Shown here one piece after another: positions 8,761-17,012 of a stretch of 64,000 bases of DNA. Source of the stretch: Gammaproteobacteria bacterium (GTDB taxonomy: Bacteria > Pseudomonadota > Gammaproteobacteria > Pseudomonadales > Azotimanducaceae_A); NCBI GenBank assembly GCA_012960755.1, contig DUAT01000106.1, forward strand, positions 34,562-98,561, written 5' to 3'. A model generated the notes under the pieces. The model saw nothing but the letters and a program-made list of their open reading frames with translations. It was not told where the DNA came from and searched no databases. The translations under genes and the position numbers were made by a program. Each line of letters begins with the position of its first letter. Position 1 is the first letter of the stretch.

Positions 8761-9127
8761 GATGTTCTCCACATAGTCATCGAGTTGTTAAACTGCCACT
8801 CCTAGCCTGCTTTTCTTTCAGCTTTAAAGGGGAACTTACCATTGTAAGCTTGACATGTATTGTGCCGCTGAGGCTACGCTCCAATACACGTTACTACTTT
8901 CGGACAAGCATTAGTAAAGAATACTCTGCCCAATCGTTTACAGGTCAGTTGACCAATCTGAGCCCCATGATCTAAAACCGGACCAGTTTGCCAAAGCAGC
9001 GCAAAACATGCTTTATTCACAAAGTCAATTTTTCAGATGTTGAAATACCTAAGGCGCATCCGCAGAGTCACGGGTTTTGCAGAAAAGGGTTCCTCCATCA
9101 AACGAGAAGAACAAGCGGGAGAAAAAG
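8761..9127. other. Intergenic region between divergent genes
   Basis: These 367 bases separate the divergently transcribed dioxygenase and serine hydrolase genes and must contain both promoters. A TTGACA-like box occurs near 8850, but I see no convincing matching -10 element. No open frame with a credible start, RNA gene or repeat was found. Confidence 0.5.
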
Positions 9128-10420
9128 ATGCACAGTAGCTCCAACAAGCAATTCCAGGTAGAGGGTACCGTGGCACCGGGCTTTGAGTCAGTCAAGCAAT
9201 TATATGAACACAACATGCAAACACTGGCAGAAAAAAATACCCAGCTCTGTGTCTACCATGAAGAAACAAAAGTGGTCGATCTTTGGGCATCAGTCACAGA
9301 CGACAGCAACTTTTCTGCCGACTCTCTCATCAATATTTTCAGCAGTGGAAAAAGCTTCGAAGCAATTGCAATGGCATCTCTGGTCGGAAAAGGATTACTT
9401 AAATACAGCACGAGAATCATCGAACATTGGCCTGAGTTCGGGTCGAACGGCAAGGAGGCACTCACCGTTGCCGAGCTTATGCGTCACGAGGCTGGACTCG
9501 CGGCGTTTAACACCAGCTTAAAGACGCAGGACCTGCTCACAGAGAACATCAAGTTAAACAACATAGGCCGCATCATCGAGGATCATCCACAAAAATTCCG
9601 TAAGGACGGCGAGAGTCGAAGGGAGTACCACGCCATTACCAGGGGCTGGATTGTTAACGAGGTTTTTCGTCGAGTAGACCCAGCGGGTCGAACAATTGGT
9701 GAATTTCTACGAGAAGATATCAGCTCACCCCTTGAGGTAGACGCGATCATTGGTGTCAAACAAGAGGAACTAAATCGAGTCTCAAGCGTATCAACACTGG
9801 GATTCGGCTTTCAGTTTGTGGAAAGTTTGAAACCCAAATTTCTTAAACGAAAGATGGAACACAACATCTTTCAAATCATTCGAAAACTTGCCCCGCTAGT
9901 TCTTGCTTGGCGAACAACCACGGGCACCCCGCTCCCATTCGAAGGCATGGATGGGATTGGTTTTTTCAATGAACCTGCTGTCGCAATGGGCGAAACACCC
10001 TCTGCCGCAGCAAACTGTTCTGCAAGAGGATTAGCGAAAATCGCCGCAATGATGGCAACAGGTGGCAAGTGGGATGGAACAGAATATATCACTGAAGCGG
10101 CCTGGGATGCATTACACGCAGACCCTGTCGAAGCAGATATGGGGTTCAACACCACTTTCACCCAGGGTGGTGTCGCGCTGTTCACACCGCCCTCCGATAA
10201 AAGCAGCAGACTTGAGAAGGGGCTCAATGCAGGCAGAGAAGGATTTTATGGTTGGATGGGGCTCGGCGGTTCAATCTTTCAATGGCATCCGCAACACAAA
10301 GTTGGCTTTGGCTACGTACCCACATCGCTGAATGTACTGGATATTGTTAACGAAAGAGGGAAGGCTTATCAGGCCGAAGTACTAAACTGCGTGGAAAAAA
10401 TGAAGGGTACCACGACGTGA
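9128..10420 (+). CDS. Serine hydrolase, beta-lactamase class C/EstB family
   Basis: The 430-residue protein belongs to the class C beta-lactamase-like serine hydrolases. The SxxK nucleophile motif is in FSSGKSFEAIAM, the Tyr motif in YHAITRGWIVNEV, and the LTVAELMRHEAGL helix is typical. No signal peptide is visible, so this is more likely a cytoplasmic esterase than a true lactamase, which would be exported. Family members act on esters or amides, and in many marine bacteria they sit with fatty-acid catabolism genes. I chose ATG 9128 because GGGAG lies six bases upstream; the upstream TTG at 9077 lacks this. It is monocistronic. Confidence 0.85.
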   Translation: MHSSSNKQFQVEGTVAPGFESVKQLYEHNMQTLAEKNTQLCVYHEETKVVDLWASVTDDSNFSADSLINIFSSGKSFEAIAMASLVGKGLLKYSTRIIEHWPEFGSNGKEALTVAELMRHEAGLAAFNTSLKTQDLLTENIKLNNIGRIIEDHPQKFRKDGESRREYHAITRGWIVNEVFRRVDPAGRTIGEFLREDISSPLEVDAIIGVKQEELNRVSSVSTLGFGFQFVESLKPKFLKRKMEHNIFQIIRKLAPLVLAWRTTTGTPLPFEGMDGIGFFNEPAVAMGETPSAAANCSARGLAKIAAMMATGGKWDGTEYITEAAWDALHADPVEADMGFNTTFTQGGVALFTPPSDKSSRLEKGLNAGREGFYGWMGLGGSIFQWHPQHKVGFGYVPTSLNVLDIVNERGKAYQAEVLNCVEKMKGTTT

Positions 10421-10446
10421 ATGCTCACCGAATTTGTCGTTATGTT

Positions 10447-10863
10447 TTAAAGTCGCCATACCGTCAATCTGGACGAGAGTAAAATCATCGCTCCAATGAA
10501 CAGGGCGACAGCCCCAGGAAGATACAACCTCCCAACGGAGAAACCCGTGATGATAGACAGGATGATGGCGGCTACGCTCAAAATTGCCAAAGCAACGTAA
10601 CCGCTTCTCCAGGCAAGGCGCACCCCGAGAAGATAAAGTCCGGCGAAAACAACAAGCACGAAAATACCCCAGGGACCCTGTGCTTCATACCAGGATTGTT
10701 CTGTTGTGAAAATTTCTCCAGCGCTACCTGGCTCGCCGAAGGTGCGGTGGAATGCCACACCCTGCCCCTTGATCGGCGAGAACAGAATATAACAGGAAGC
10801 GCTAACCGCCCATGCGGCAGCAGTTGCAACAACAAGTTTACCCACACAGATCCGTTTTTCCAT
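10447..10863 (-). CDS. Small multi-pass membrane protein, uncharacterised
   Basis: The 138-residue protein has about four hydrophobic helices (residues roughly 10-30, 65-82, 88-108 and 114-135) with short loops. A soluble loop at about 32-62 contains GVAFHRTFGEPGSAGEIF. I recognise no family. The gene is convergent with the upstream serine hydrolase and divergent from the SnoaL gene at 11009. Clear membrane segments and an ATG at 10863 support coding. No function can be proposed. Confidence 0.6.
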   Translation of the reverse strand: MEKRICVGKLVVATAAAWAVSASCYILFSPIKGQGVAFHRTFGEPGSAGEIFTTEQSWYEAQGPWGIFVLVVFAGLYLLGVRLAWRSGYVALAILSVAAIILSIITGFSVGRLYLPGAVALFIGAMILLSSRLTVWRL

Positions 10864-11008
10864 GTTTCAAGGGTCCATTGCATCAGCACGTACGACTATC
10901 TAGACCGGCGGATCCAGAAAAATATTCACCGATGAGTCACTTTTGCATTGTTGGAGAAATGCGGTTTAAACTCTCTATCCTTCCACATCCAATCTTTATT
11001 TCAAGCAT

Positions 11009-11494
11009 ATGCAGACAACCATTGAACAACGCTTACAACGACTTGAAGACGAATCCGAGATAAAGCAGCTCAAGGCCAGATACTGTGAGTTTTGCGACAA
11101 TAGTTACGATCCTGACGGTATTGCGTCTTTGTTTGTTCAAGAGGGTGTCTGGGACGGCGGATTCATGGGTCGGTTCGAAGGGCGAGAAGCAATCCGCACG
11201 CATTTCCAACGCACATCTTCTGTGATGGGGTTCGCCATTCATCATGTCACAAATCCGATCATCAGCATCGAGACAGATGCCGCCCAGGGGCAGTGGTATC
11301 TGTGGCAGCCCTGTACCCAGAGCAAATCGAATCAGGCTATCTGGCTGGCAGCACGTTACCGCGAGACCTACGTTCGTACCTCTGAGGGTTGGCGATTCGA
11401 TGAAATGATTATCGATCCAAAGATGTTCGCGCCCTATGAAGGCGGCTGGGCGGAAACTCCCTTTATTACAGGAGGCCCAAGAAGCGATGAATGA
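11009..11494 (+). CDS. SnoaL-like (NTF2-fold) protein
   Basis: The 161-residue protein has the cone-shaped NTF2/SnoaL fold signature: an N-terminal helix (IEQRLQRLEDESEIKQLKAR), the YCEFCDN and LFVQEGVWDGG strands, then MGFAIHHVTNPIISI and YRETYVRTSEGWRFDEM. Members of this SnoaL_4 group are often small cyclases, dehydratases or isomerases, or bind small hydrophobic ligands. The stop codon overlaps the start of the PhyH-type dioxygenase gene, so the two are translationally coupled and probably act on the same substrate. The substrate is unknown. Confidence 0.8.
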   Translation: MQTTIEQRLQRLEDESEIKQLKARYCEFCDNSYDPDGIASLFVQEGVWDGGFMGRFEGREAIRTHFQRTSSVMGFAIHHVTNPIISIETDAAQGQWYLWQPCTQSKSNQAIWLAARYRETYVRTSEGWRFDEMIIDPKMFAPYEGGWAETPFITGGPRSDE

Positions 11495-12392
11495 GGCGGT
11501 TTTACCAACCACAGATCTGGAACGGGCACGTCATGATCTCGACCATGCCGGGTATTGCATCATCGAGAATATTATTCCTGAGGGGCTATTGGGACGCACG
11601 CGTACGCGTGTCGATAGTCAAGCTTCTGCCGAACGGGCAGCAGACCTTGCGTTTTTTCAGGATGGCCATACCCAATGGATAGCCAACGTGTTGAACAAAG
11701 GCAGCGAATTCGCTGAGTTGCTCGTTTGCGCAGAAGAGAGTCATGATCTCGTCCGACACGTGCTAGGACGCGACTACATCCTCTCATGTTCCAATGCACC
11801 GATCGCGGGACCGGGCACGCAGCGTATGGGAATGCACACAGATCAGCATTGGACACCCGGTATTCCACGTGAGCCTCTACATTACCAACGACTTGGAGAG
11901 ATGAGATTCGACAATATGCAGGCCACGACAAAGCCATTGGCGCAAGAGTTTCTTTTCCCACCCTGTATGACAACCCTAATGTGGACCCTGACCGACTTTA
12001 CGTCCGCAAATGGCGCGACCGTGTTCGTCCCAGGGAGCCATTTGTCTGGATCGCAGCCAGTCTTTGACGCACCCTTTGAGCAGGCGGTTGCCGCGGAAGC
12101 TTCCGCCGGTTCGCTTATTCTCTGGGATGGCCGGACCTGGCACGCGACAGGCTCAAATTCCACTACTGATGAATATCGAATTGGCGTCACCAATAATTTT
12201 GTCGCACCCATGATTCGACCCCTGGTGAACTACCCCTATTCGCTTCGACCGGAAGTCGCCGCTAACCTCAGCGAATGGCAAAAACAGCTTTTAGGATTCA
12301 CGACCTGGACTTCCTACGGCAACGAAGGCGTGCCTTCCCAACATCTGAGTTACTTCAAACCAGCAAAAGAACAAACGGGTCCACTGGGTTAG
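11487..12392 (+). CDS. Phytanoyl-CoA dioxygenase (PhyH) family protein
   Basis: The 301-residue protein is a PhyH-type Fe(II)/2-oxoglutarate dioxygenase. The iron-binding HTD is in RMGMHTDQHW, the distal His lies in GRTWHATGSN, and GATVFVPGSHLSGSQP is the usual strand near the cofactor. These enzymes hydroxylate acyl-CoAs or small natural products. ATG 11487 overlaps the SnoaL stop by eight bases and has AGGAGG about ten bases upstream; the longer GTG start at 11436 would lie deep inside the upstream gene. Coupling with a SnoaL protein suggests a two-step conversion of one hydrophobic substrate. Confidence 0.85.
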   Translation: MNEAVLPTTDLERARHDLDHAGYCIIENIIPEGLLGRTRTRVDSQASAERAADLAFFQDGHTQWIANVLNKGSEFAELLVCAEESHDLVRHVLGRDYILSCSNAPIAGPGTQRMGMHTDQHWTPGIPREPLHYQRLGEMRFDNMQATTKPLAQEFLFPPCMTTLMWTLTDFTSANGATVFVPGSHLSGSQPVFDAPFEQAVAAEASAGSLILWDGRTWHATGSNSTTDEYRIGVTNNFVAPMIRPLVNYPYSLRPEVAANLSEWQKQLLGFTTWTSYGNEGVPSQHLSYFKPAKEQTGPLG

Positions 12393-12437
12393 AAAGTGTG
12401 TGTCCCCGGTGAGAGATATGCCGAGTTTGGTGCAAAT

Positions 12438-12608
12438 TCATCCAATAACTTCTTCTTCATGGGCACGATCCTCGTCCTGGAGTTCCGTGGCCTGACTTCG
12501 TGGGAGTTCAATACGGGCCTCTTTTTCAAAAGATGAGTCCAATTCCGTCAGGACATATCTAATTTCATCCGGGAGATCGGGGTTTAGGAAGTGATCGATC
12601 TTGATCAT
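12438..12608 (-). CDS. Small acidic protein, 56 residues
   Basis: From ATG 12608 the frame encodes 56 residues beginning MIKIDHFLNPDLPDEIRYVL and ending in an acidic, Glu-rich tail. A strong GGAGG site lies eight bases upstream, which is why I prefer this start to the longer frame from 12719. I recognise no family. The composition suggests a soluble, possibly helical protein. It is convergent with the PhyH gene. Coding status rests on the ribosome binding site and the biased composition. Confidence 0.5.
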   Translation of the reverse strand: MIKIDHFLNPDLPDEIRYVLTELDSSFEKEARIELPRSQATELQDEDRAHEEEVIG

Positions 12609-13085
12609 GGCTTGCCTCCGGATATTTTTGTGCTCTAGCGTTCCTAACCGAGCACTTGAGTTTTTTAGACTGCAGTGAGACAACACTGGGATTGTGCACC
12701 CACTTGAAGTCGGATACAAGGAATACGACCCAGGGCTACGATGGTCGGCAGGCGCCTGATACCAGCAGAGGCTTTATTCCATGACGGTCTTAAATTTTAG
12801 GTAGCACGGTTGTACAACAAATGATCAATAGCCATACGCTCTCACGACGCTATCGGTATAGTTCTCACACCATCACGGGCTGATGTCTTACAGACACGTA
12901 ATTTACACTGAAGTAATATTAATCCTGCCCATGGGGATCCGATTAATGTAGCGTACACTCTGGTGTGCAGTATCATGCCGATTCTCCATAAAAGTGCTGC
13001 CGTGTTGCCCTCCGCGCGAAAGAGTCGTGAAGTTAGTTGCTTGGCTATTTTTGAAACAGTTGTGGCAATCCTGATTGTTGGGTCC
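12609..13085. other. Intergenic region, no gene seen
   Basis: These 477 bases lie between the small acidic protein gene and the 3' end of the DUF2235 gene. Frames on both strands are short or overlap the DUF2235 gene as antisense, and none has a credible start. No RNA gene, tandem repeat or terminator is obvious. It may hold debris from former genes. Confidence 0.4.
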
Positions 13086-14108
13086 TTATCCGTCTTCAAC
13101 TTCCCGAGGATACCGTTTCAAGTATTTCAACAGGCTTTTCGGCTTGTAGTCTGGGTCTTTGTCCATTCGCTGATATACCGATTTATGTATCGACTCATTG
13201 CCATTTTTCATCATCCCAATGACACGGGATTTAGGAATTAAGAGTCTATAAACCCATGTCATTGAATCGCGTAGTTCGTGACCGAACCAAGGCTTGTAAT
13301 GTACCAGGAAAGTTTCGTCAAACTCTAAACCATGAGAAGTGGCTTTTTCTTTGAGCCAGTGCAGTGGAATATTAGCTAGGCCGTCCTTCGAGTAACCACC
13401 ACCAATGTTAGTGTGTACCCCCGCAAACCAAGTTTGGTCAAGCATTTGCTTTGAATCCTGGGGTAGCGACCACAATGTTGGAGTGAATGGTCTACGACGT
13501 TCATCAATCGCAAGGGCGTGGTACGCATTTTCGATGTTGTCACTCAAGCCGACCTGGTGGAACTGGTACTTCTTGTTGAAGCTTTTAAACAATCCCACTG
13601 GAACGCCAAGTGCACCGACGGTATCCCACACGCCAACGTATTTTACCGGACCTTCGCGGCAACCATGTTCCTGGCGGAACTTGTCAATGTTCTCCTGCGA
13701 TGACTTGTCACGATAGAGGGTGTATCCATCCGGGATGTAAAAAGCGTGCCCCTTGGGCAAGATACCAATGCTATCCAATAGTCCTGCCAGGCTTCGCACA
13801 GTGTACGCACCCCAGGAAAAGCCAAACAGGAATATGTCATCTCCTGGCTCGTAATTAAGCACCAGGAACTGATAGGCATCGACAATATTGGCAGATAATC
13901 CAACACCGAGACCACCACCAGCAATCTTGTCTAGGCCCCAGTTGGTGCCGACACCATCATTGTAGTAGGCTATTTGGGCCACACCATCGTTGTCACGTGG
14001 CAAAACACCACGCGCTGTTTTGACTACGTTACTCGGTTTGCGTTTTCCGCGGTCAGTCTGATCTGGTTTGTTCCAAGTGCCATCAGCACAAATGACAATT
14101 CTCTTCAT
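13086..14108 (-). CDS. DUF2235 alpha/beta-hydrolase (phospholipase-like) protein
   Basis: The 340-residue protein starts MKRIVICADGTWN and carries the GFSWGAYTVRSLAGLL nucleophile elbow, both typical of DUF2235. This group of alpha/beta hydrolases includes the Tle1 phospholipase effectors of type VI secretion. The catalytic Ser is in GxSxG, and aspartate and histidine candidates occur at TWFAGVHTNIGGGYS. No vgrG, PAAR or immunity gene lies beside it, so an effector role is not supported; a stand-alone lipase is as likely. The ATG at 14108 has an AAGGAGAG site upstream. Confidence 0.85.
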   Translation of the reverse strand: MKRIVICADGTWNKPDQTDRGKRKPSNVVKTARGVLPRDNDGVAQIAYYNDGVGTNWGLDKIAGGGLGVGLSANIVDAYQFLVLNYEPGDDIFLFGFSWGAYTVRSLAGLLDSIGILPKGHAFYIPDGYTLYRDKSSQENIDKFRQEHGCREGPVKYVGVWDTVGALGVPVGLFKSFNKKYQFHQVGLSDNIENAYHALAIDERRRPFTPTLWSLPQDSKQMLDQTWFAGVHTNIGGGYSKDGLANIPLHWLKEKATSHGLEFDETFLVHYKPWFGHELRDSMTWVYRLLIPKSRVIGMMKNGNESIHKSVYQRMDKDPDYKPKSLLKYLKRYPREVEDG

Positions 14109-14271
14109 GATTTACTCTCCTTGAGGGCTACTAGTTTCATCTCACTGAGCGGTTAACTGCAACTAAACATCCTTTTAACATTCTGACTGCTACACTACTC
14201 CTGCCATAATGGAATTTACAACGATTTAAAACGCTGACACCCATTCATCATAAAAAATCCAATTCAATACT

Positions 14272-14736
14272 ATGGACCATCCACACTTTCAGAACCTGAT
14301 CAAACAACTCTACACAACCGTGCATGATCTTGAAGCCATGTTCCCCGGCAGGCACTTCACCCCGGACGGGCACATGGTGGGTAGCATCGGGGAATGTCTG
14401 GTTGCCGATGCCTATGATCTGGAACTGATGAGCGCATCAAACAAGGGTTATGATGCCGTCTCATCGGATGGAAGGAAAGTTGAAATCAAGGCGACGCAGT
14501 CCCGCAATGTTGCTTTCAGAAGTTGCCCGGAACACACCATCATCATCAAAATAGTGCCCGATGGTACCTTTGAAGAATGTTACAACGGACCGGGTGAAGT
14601 TATCTGGGATCAATTCGAGGGTAAGAAACTACCCAGTAACGGACAGTATCAGATTGCGTTGAGTAAGGTGCGATTGCTGAATGAGCCAGTGCCAGAAACA
14701 GCGAAAATATCATCAACAATGTCACCGGAAAAATGA
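14272..14736 (+). CDS. PD-(D/E)XK nuclease-fold protein (DUF6998-like)
   Basis: The 154-residue protein has a compact restriction-endonuclease-like core: Glu41 in GSIGECLVADAY, Asp61 in NKGYDAVSSDG, then Glu71 and Lys73 in KVEIKATQ. This E...D...ExK arrangement is the PD-(D/E)XK active site. It resembles small orphan proteins of the DUF6998 type. No methylase, helicase or other defence gene is adjacent, so the target is unclear. It lies at the left edge of the accessory region, divergent from the DUF2235 gene. Confidence 0.65.
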   Translation: MDHPHFQNLIKQLYTTVHDLEAMFPGRHFTPDGHMVGSIGECLVADAYDLELMSASNKGYDAVSSDGRKVEIKATQSRNVAFRSCPEHTIIIKIVPDGTFEECYNGPGEVIWDQFEGKKLPSNGQYQIALSKVRLLNEPVPETAKISSTMSPEK

Positions 14737-15071
14737 CAATGGGCCCTGCCCGTCACCACATGACAAGAACTTTCATGAGCTGATTGGTGATCAGTTGTCT
14801 GCAGAAAAACGCTGTTTGATCATAATATAGTCAATGTTAGTACCAACATGGTACTTTCCGCAGCCACTGCAAGAAAGTTCTTGCCATCATATTCTCGAAG
14901 CGTAGTATCAGAACCAACATCATAATAAATTGGTAAATTGGCTATAAAAAAGACACTCCTATTCCTTCTTACTCCTTTCAGTCTGTCAATTAAGTTTTGC
15001 TCATCCGGGAAGAACGGCATCGGATGGGTGCCATTACTGCCGAACAAATTGTGAAGACGTCTAACACCTAG
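14737..15071. other. Intergenic region with possible gene debris
   Basis: A minus-strand frame at 14820-15047 could encode 75 residues, including PFFPDEQNLIDRLKGV and YYDVGSDTTLREYDGK, but it has only a TTG start, no ribosome binding site and no recognised family. It directly follows the integron cassette at 15072-15338 in the minus orientation and could be the remains of a further cassette. GTTAGAC (minus strand, 15065-15059) resembles an attC R' box, but I find no full attC around it. Confidence 0.3.
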
Positions 15072-15338
15072 TTAAGCGGCCGACTGATTGAAGTGATCTT
15101 TTACTATTGGTTCCGCATCATCATATTCGAACAAACATTCACGCACCGCCTCAAACAATAGAGAGTCTTCAGATGTTAAGGACATCCATTCTGCGACTTG
15201 CCGCAGAAGGTCACGTTGAGCATTCGCCTTTTCGATCGCACCGCCTTGGCGAAGCTGGTAGCCAACAAAAAGTAACGACGCGAAAACAGCAACTGCCGCT
15301 ATCAGTTCTCCGAGTGCTCAGAGGTCTTGGATATTCAT
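15072..15338 (-). pseudogene. Integron cassette gene for a small membrane protein, in-frame TGA
   Basis: On the minus strand an ATG at 15338, six bases after the end of the attC site, opens an 88-codon frame. Codon 7 is TGA (15320-15318). After it the frame continues with a membrane helix (ELIAAVAVFASLLFVGYQ), then LRQGGAIEKANAQRDLL and a soluble tail ending DHFNQSAA. This is a common type of small integron-cassette protein: one N-terminal helix and a polar tail. The TAA stop lies inside GCTTAAC, a good attC R'' box. The TGA is one C-to-T change from CGA. I see no SECIS-like hairpin, so I treat it as a nonsense mutation or an error. Confidence 0.55.
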
Positions 15339-15343
15339 CTGAT

Positions 15344-15430
15344 GCCTAACGCCAGCATAAGGGGCGTGCAGCAGGGCGGAGCGTCCCAATGGAGGCCGGA
15401 GGCCGGAATGAGTTCAAGCGCTTGTTATGT
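15344..15430 (-). repeat. Integron attC recombination site (87 bp)
   Basis: In the minus orientation the site begins with R'' ACATAAC (15430-15424) and ends with R' GTTAGGC (15350-15344), which fits the GTTRRRY consensus. The TAA stop of the GFA gene lies inside R'', and the next gene starts six bases after R', exactly as in a cassette array. The interior has GC-rich arms suited to a folded hairpin (ACGCTCCGCCCTGCTGCACG). No intI gene is in the window, so this is an integrase-less cassette fragment or part of an array whose integrase was lost. Confidence 0.7.
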
Positions 15431-15802
15431 GCGTGACTCGCGTGTCCAGAACCACTTGATTTCTCCATGGTCTACGTGCCCCAGTGCAGTGTTTGTAGGA
15501 CTTAACCCATCTATAAGTCTGGCGTTGACACCCATTTTTTCTCGAAAGCTTAGATCAGTTGCGACCCAGTGTGTGGTACAACCACATTCAGAGCAGCTAT
15601 GAAATTCCAGAATCTTTTTGTTCCAAGTGTATATGTTCGTGGTGCTTTTGCCCTTTTTGAATATTACGTCATCACACGGGTAGTATGCCCAAAGTACGCC
15701 AAGCCTACGACAGATTGAGCAATTGCATTCGAAGATCTCTGAAGGCTTCTTCGAAAGCAACATAATGACAGCACCGCAATGGCAAGAGGCTGTGTTTAGC
15801 AT
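15425..15802 (-). CDS. GFA-family (glutathione-dependent formaldehyde-activating/CENP-V) protein
   Basis: The 125-residue protein has the zinc-binding cysteines of the GFA/CENP-V fold: CHC at residues 7-9, CNCSIC at 26-31 and a later SCSECGC motif. GFA proteins bind two zinc ions on a beta-tent fold. Some members promote S-hydroxymethylglutathione formation, but many have unknown substrates. GFA genes are frequent integron cassette cargo. Here the stop codon sits in the R'' box of an attC site, so this gene is a cassette read on the minus strand. The start at 15802 lies close to GTTATGT, which may mark the upstream cassette border. Confidence 0.8.
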   Translation of the reverse strand: MLNTASCHCGAVIMLLSKKPSEIFECNCSICRRLGVLWAYYPCDDVIFKKGKSTTNIYTWNKKILEFHSCSECGCTTHWVATDLSFREKMGVNARLIDGLSPTNTALGHVDHGEIKWFWTRESRT

Positions 15803-16018
15803 CGGTTATCCCATGTCACATAACAATATGGTAGATGGAACATACGCCACTCATCCTTTAAGAAAGGTGGACATATTTCCACACATCCCAGAAGTAATGC
15901 AAACCCTCGGATGTCTGCTTCTGGGCCGACTGGAGGCTTTCCGGGAAATAATTTTACAGCCGTCTGTTGCCCGCAATACCGCATCTCAGGCGCACTCGCC
16001 CTAAGAGACGCTCTCGTC

Positions 16019-16263
16019 ATTAACAACACGATCTCGATTAGGGGGCGTCCAGCTTCAGTAGAAAATCATGCTGTGCCAGACATTGGGAAGGTGATTTATT
16101 CATCGGTACAAACAACAGCCAGATTGAGACTTTGGTCGAGCGTCAAACACGTTATGTCATGATGGCAAAACTGAAAGCTGCGGATTCTGAGACCGTCATC
16201 AGTGCTTTAATCAAGCACGCACACAAGCTACCAAGAGCTTTACAAGTCGCTCACTTGGGACAC
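16019..16263 (+). pseudogene. IS30-family transposase remnant
   Basis: Three frames together spell an internal part of an IS30 transposase. Frame one gives SIRGRPASVENHAVP, a one-base deletion near 16079 shifts to HWEGDLFIGTNNSQIETLVE and RQTRYVMMAKLK, and a two-base loss near 16230 shifts to ELYKSLTWD. These match the DDE region of IS30 enzymes, where the D of GD and the D of TWD are catalytic. The N-terminal helix-turn-helix and the C-terminus are missing and no terminal inverted repeats were seen. The element is inactive. Weakly similar residues may extend left to about 15960. Confidence 0.75.
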
Positions 16264-16342
16264 TGGCTGCCGAATCTGCGGCTAACCTGGACGAGTCCCT
16301 GTAACGCTGCCCGGACCCGCACAATGAGTTAACTAACGACGT

Positions 16343-16639
16343 TCAACTCGGCATCACAAACTCGTCGGCAAACACGAGGCTCCCTTGTGTGTTGTCGGTG
16401 CGATGATGAATAATTTCTTGATACTCTGGAGAGTCGTACCAGGACCGAAGTGCGTCTTTCGACGAAAATTTGAGTACAACCGTTACGGCACCAGGTTCTC
16501 CTTCGACGGCTTCACTGCCTGGACCAGCGACCAATATCTCACCCCCATGAGCAATTATTGTCGGCCCAACGGCAGCAATGTAGGTCTGATACCCTTCCTG
16601 GTTAGTAATATTGTAATTTGCGATTAAGTAGCCAGCCAT
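16343..16639 (-). CDS. DUF1330 family protein
   Basis: The 98-residue protein is a small dimeric alpha/beta-barrel (ferredoxin-like) protein of the DUF1330 family. The recognisable parts are MAGYLIANYNITNQEGYQTY, the HGGEILVAGPGSEAVEGE strand turn and WYDSPEYQEIIHHRTDNTQG. No enzymatic activity is established for most members. An AAGGA-like site precedes the ATG at 16639. The gene lies between the IS30 remnant and the cupin gene and appears intact, unlike many of its neighbours. Confidence 0.88.
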   Translation of the reverse strand: MAGYLIANYNITNQEGYQTYIAAVGPTIIAHGGEILVAGPGSEAVEGEPGAVTVVLKFSSKDALRSWYDSPEYQEIIHHRTDNTQGSLVFADEFVMPS

Positions 16640-17012
16640 TTAACTTGTCCTTGTTTGTGCTGCCTCGAGGCAGCTGATTTTTCTTACCGAAATTTACCTA
16701 GACTAAACTGTGATCACTAGCCTCCCTACTGTTTGCAGGGTACCATCAAATAATTGTGGAAGCTGGAATCAACAGCATATCCTTGATCCAAGGAATCACG
16801 ATGTAACTGAATCAGTACATCCGAATGGGATCCAATTGAGAAATCCGGTACCTCCCAAGGAATGGCCTTCAGATAAGAACCGGGTATATGTGCTCCTCTA
16901 TCCGTTCAACAGCAAAGGTACTGAAAATAGAATAGCCGATTGCAAACATGCGACTATTATCGATTCTCCTATAGAGAAGTCAAACGAATCAAAGCCAAAA
17001 CCATCTGGAATC
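16640..17012. other. Intergenic region, no supported gene
   Basis: A plus-strand frame opens at a GTG at 16710 and runs to 17075, but it lacks a ribosome binding site, matches no family I know, and its end is antisense to the cupin gene. I do not call it. No RNA gene or repeat is apparent. Confidence 0.4.

Noticed and set aside
12963..13241. Plus-strand hydrophobic frame at the DUF2235 gene end
   Set aside because: It is largely antisense to the DUF2235 gene and has no ribosome binding site.
15059..15077. Second attC site with R'' GCTTAAC and R' GTTAGAC
   Set aside because: The boxes are only five bases apart with no arm between them; a full attC could not be drawn. The GTTAGAC may be part of the arm or debris.
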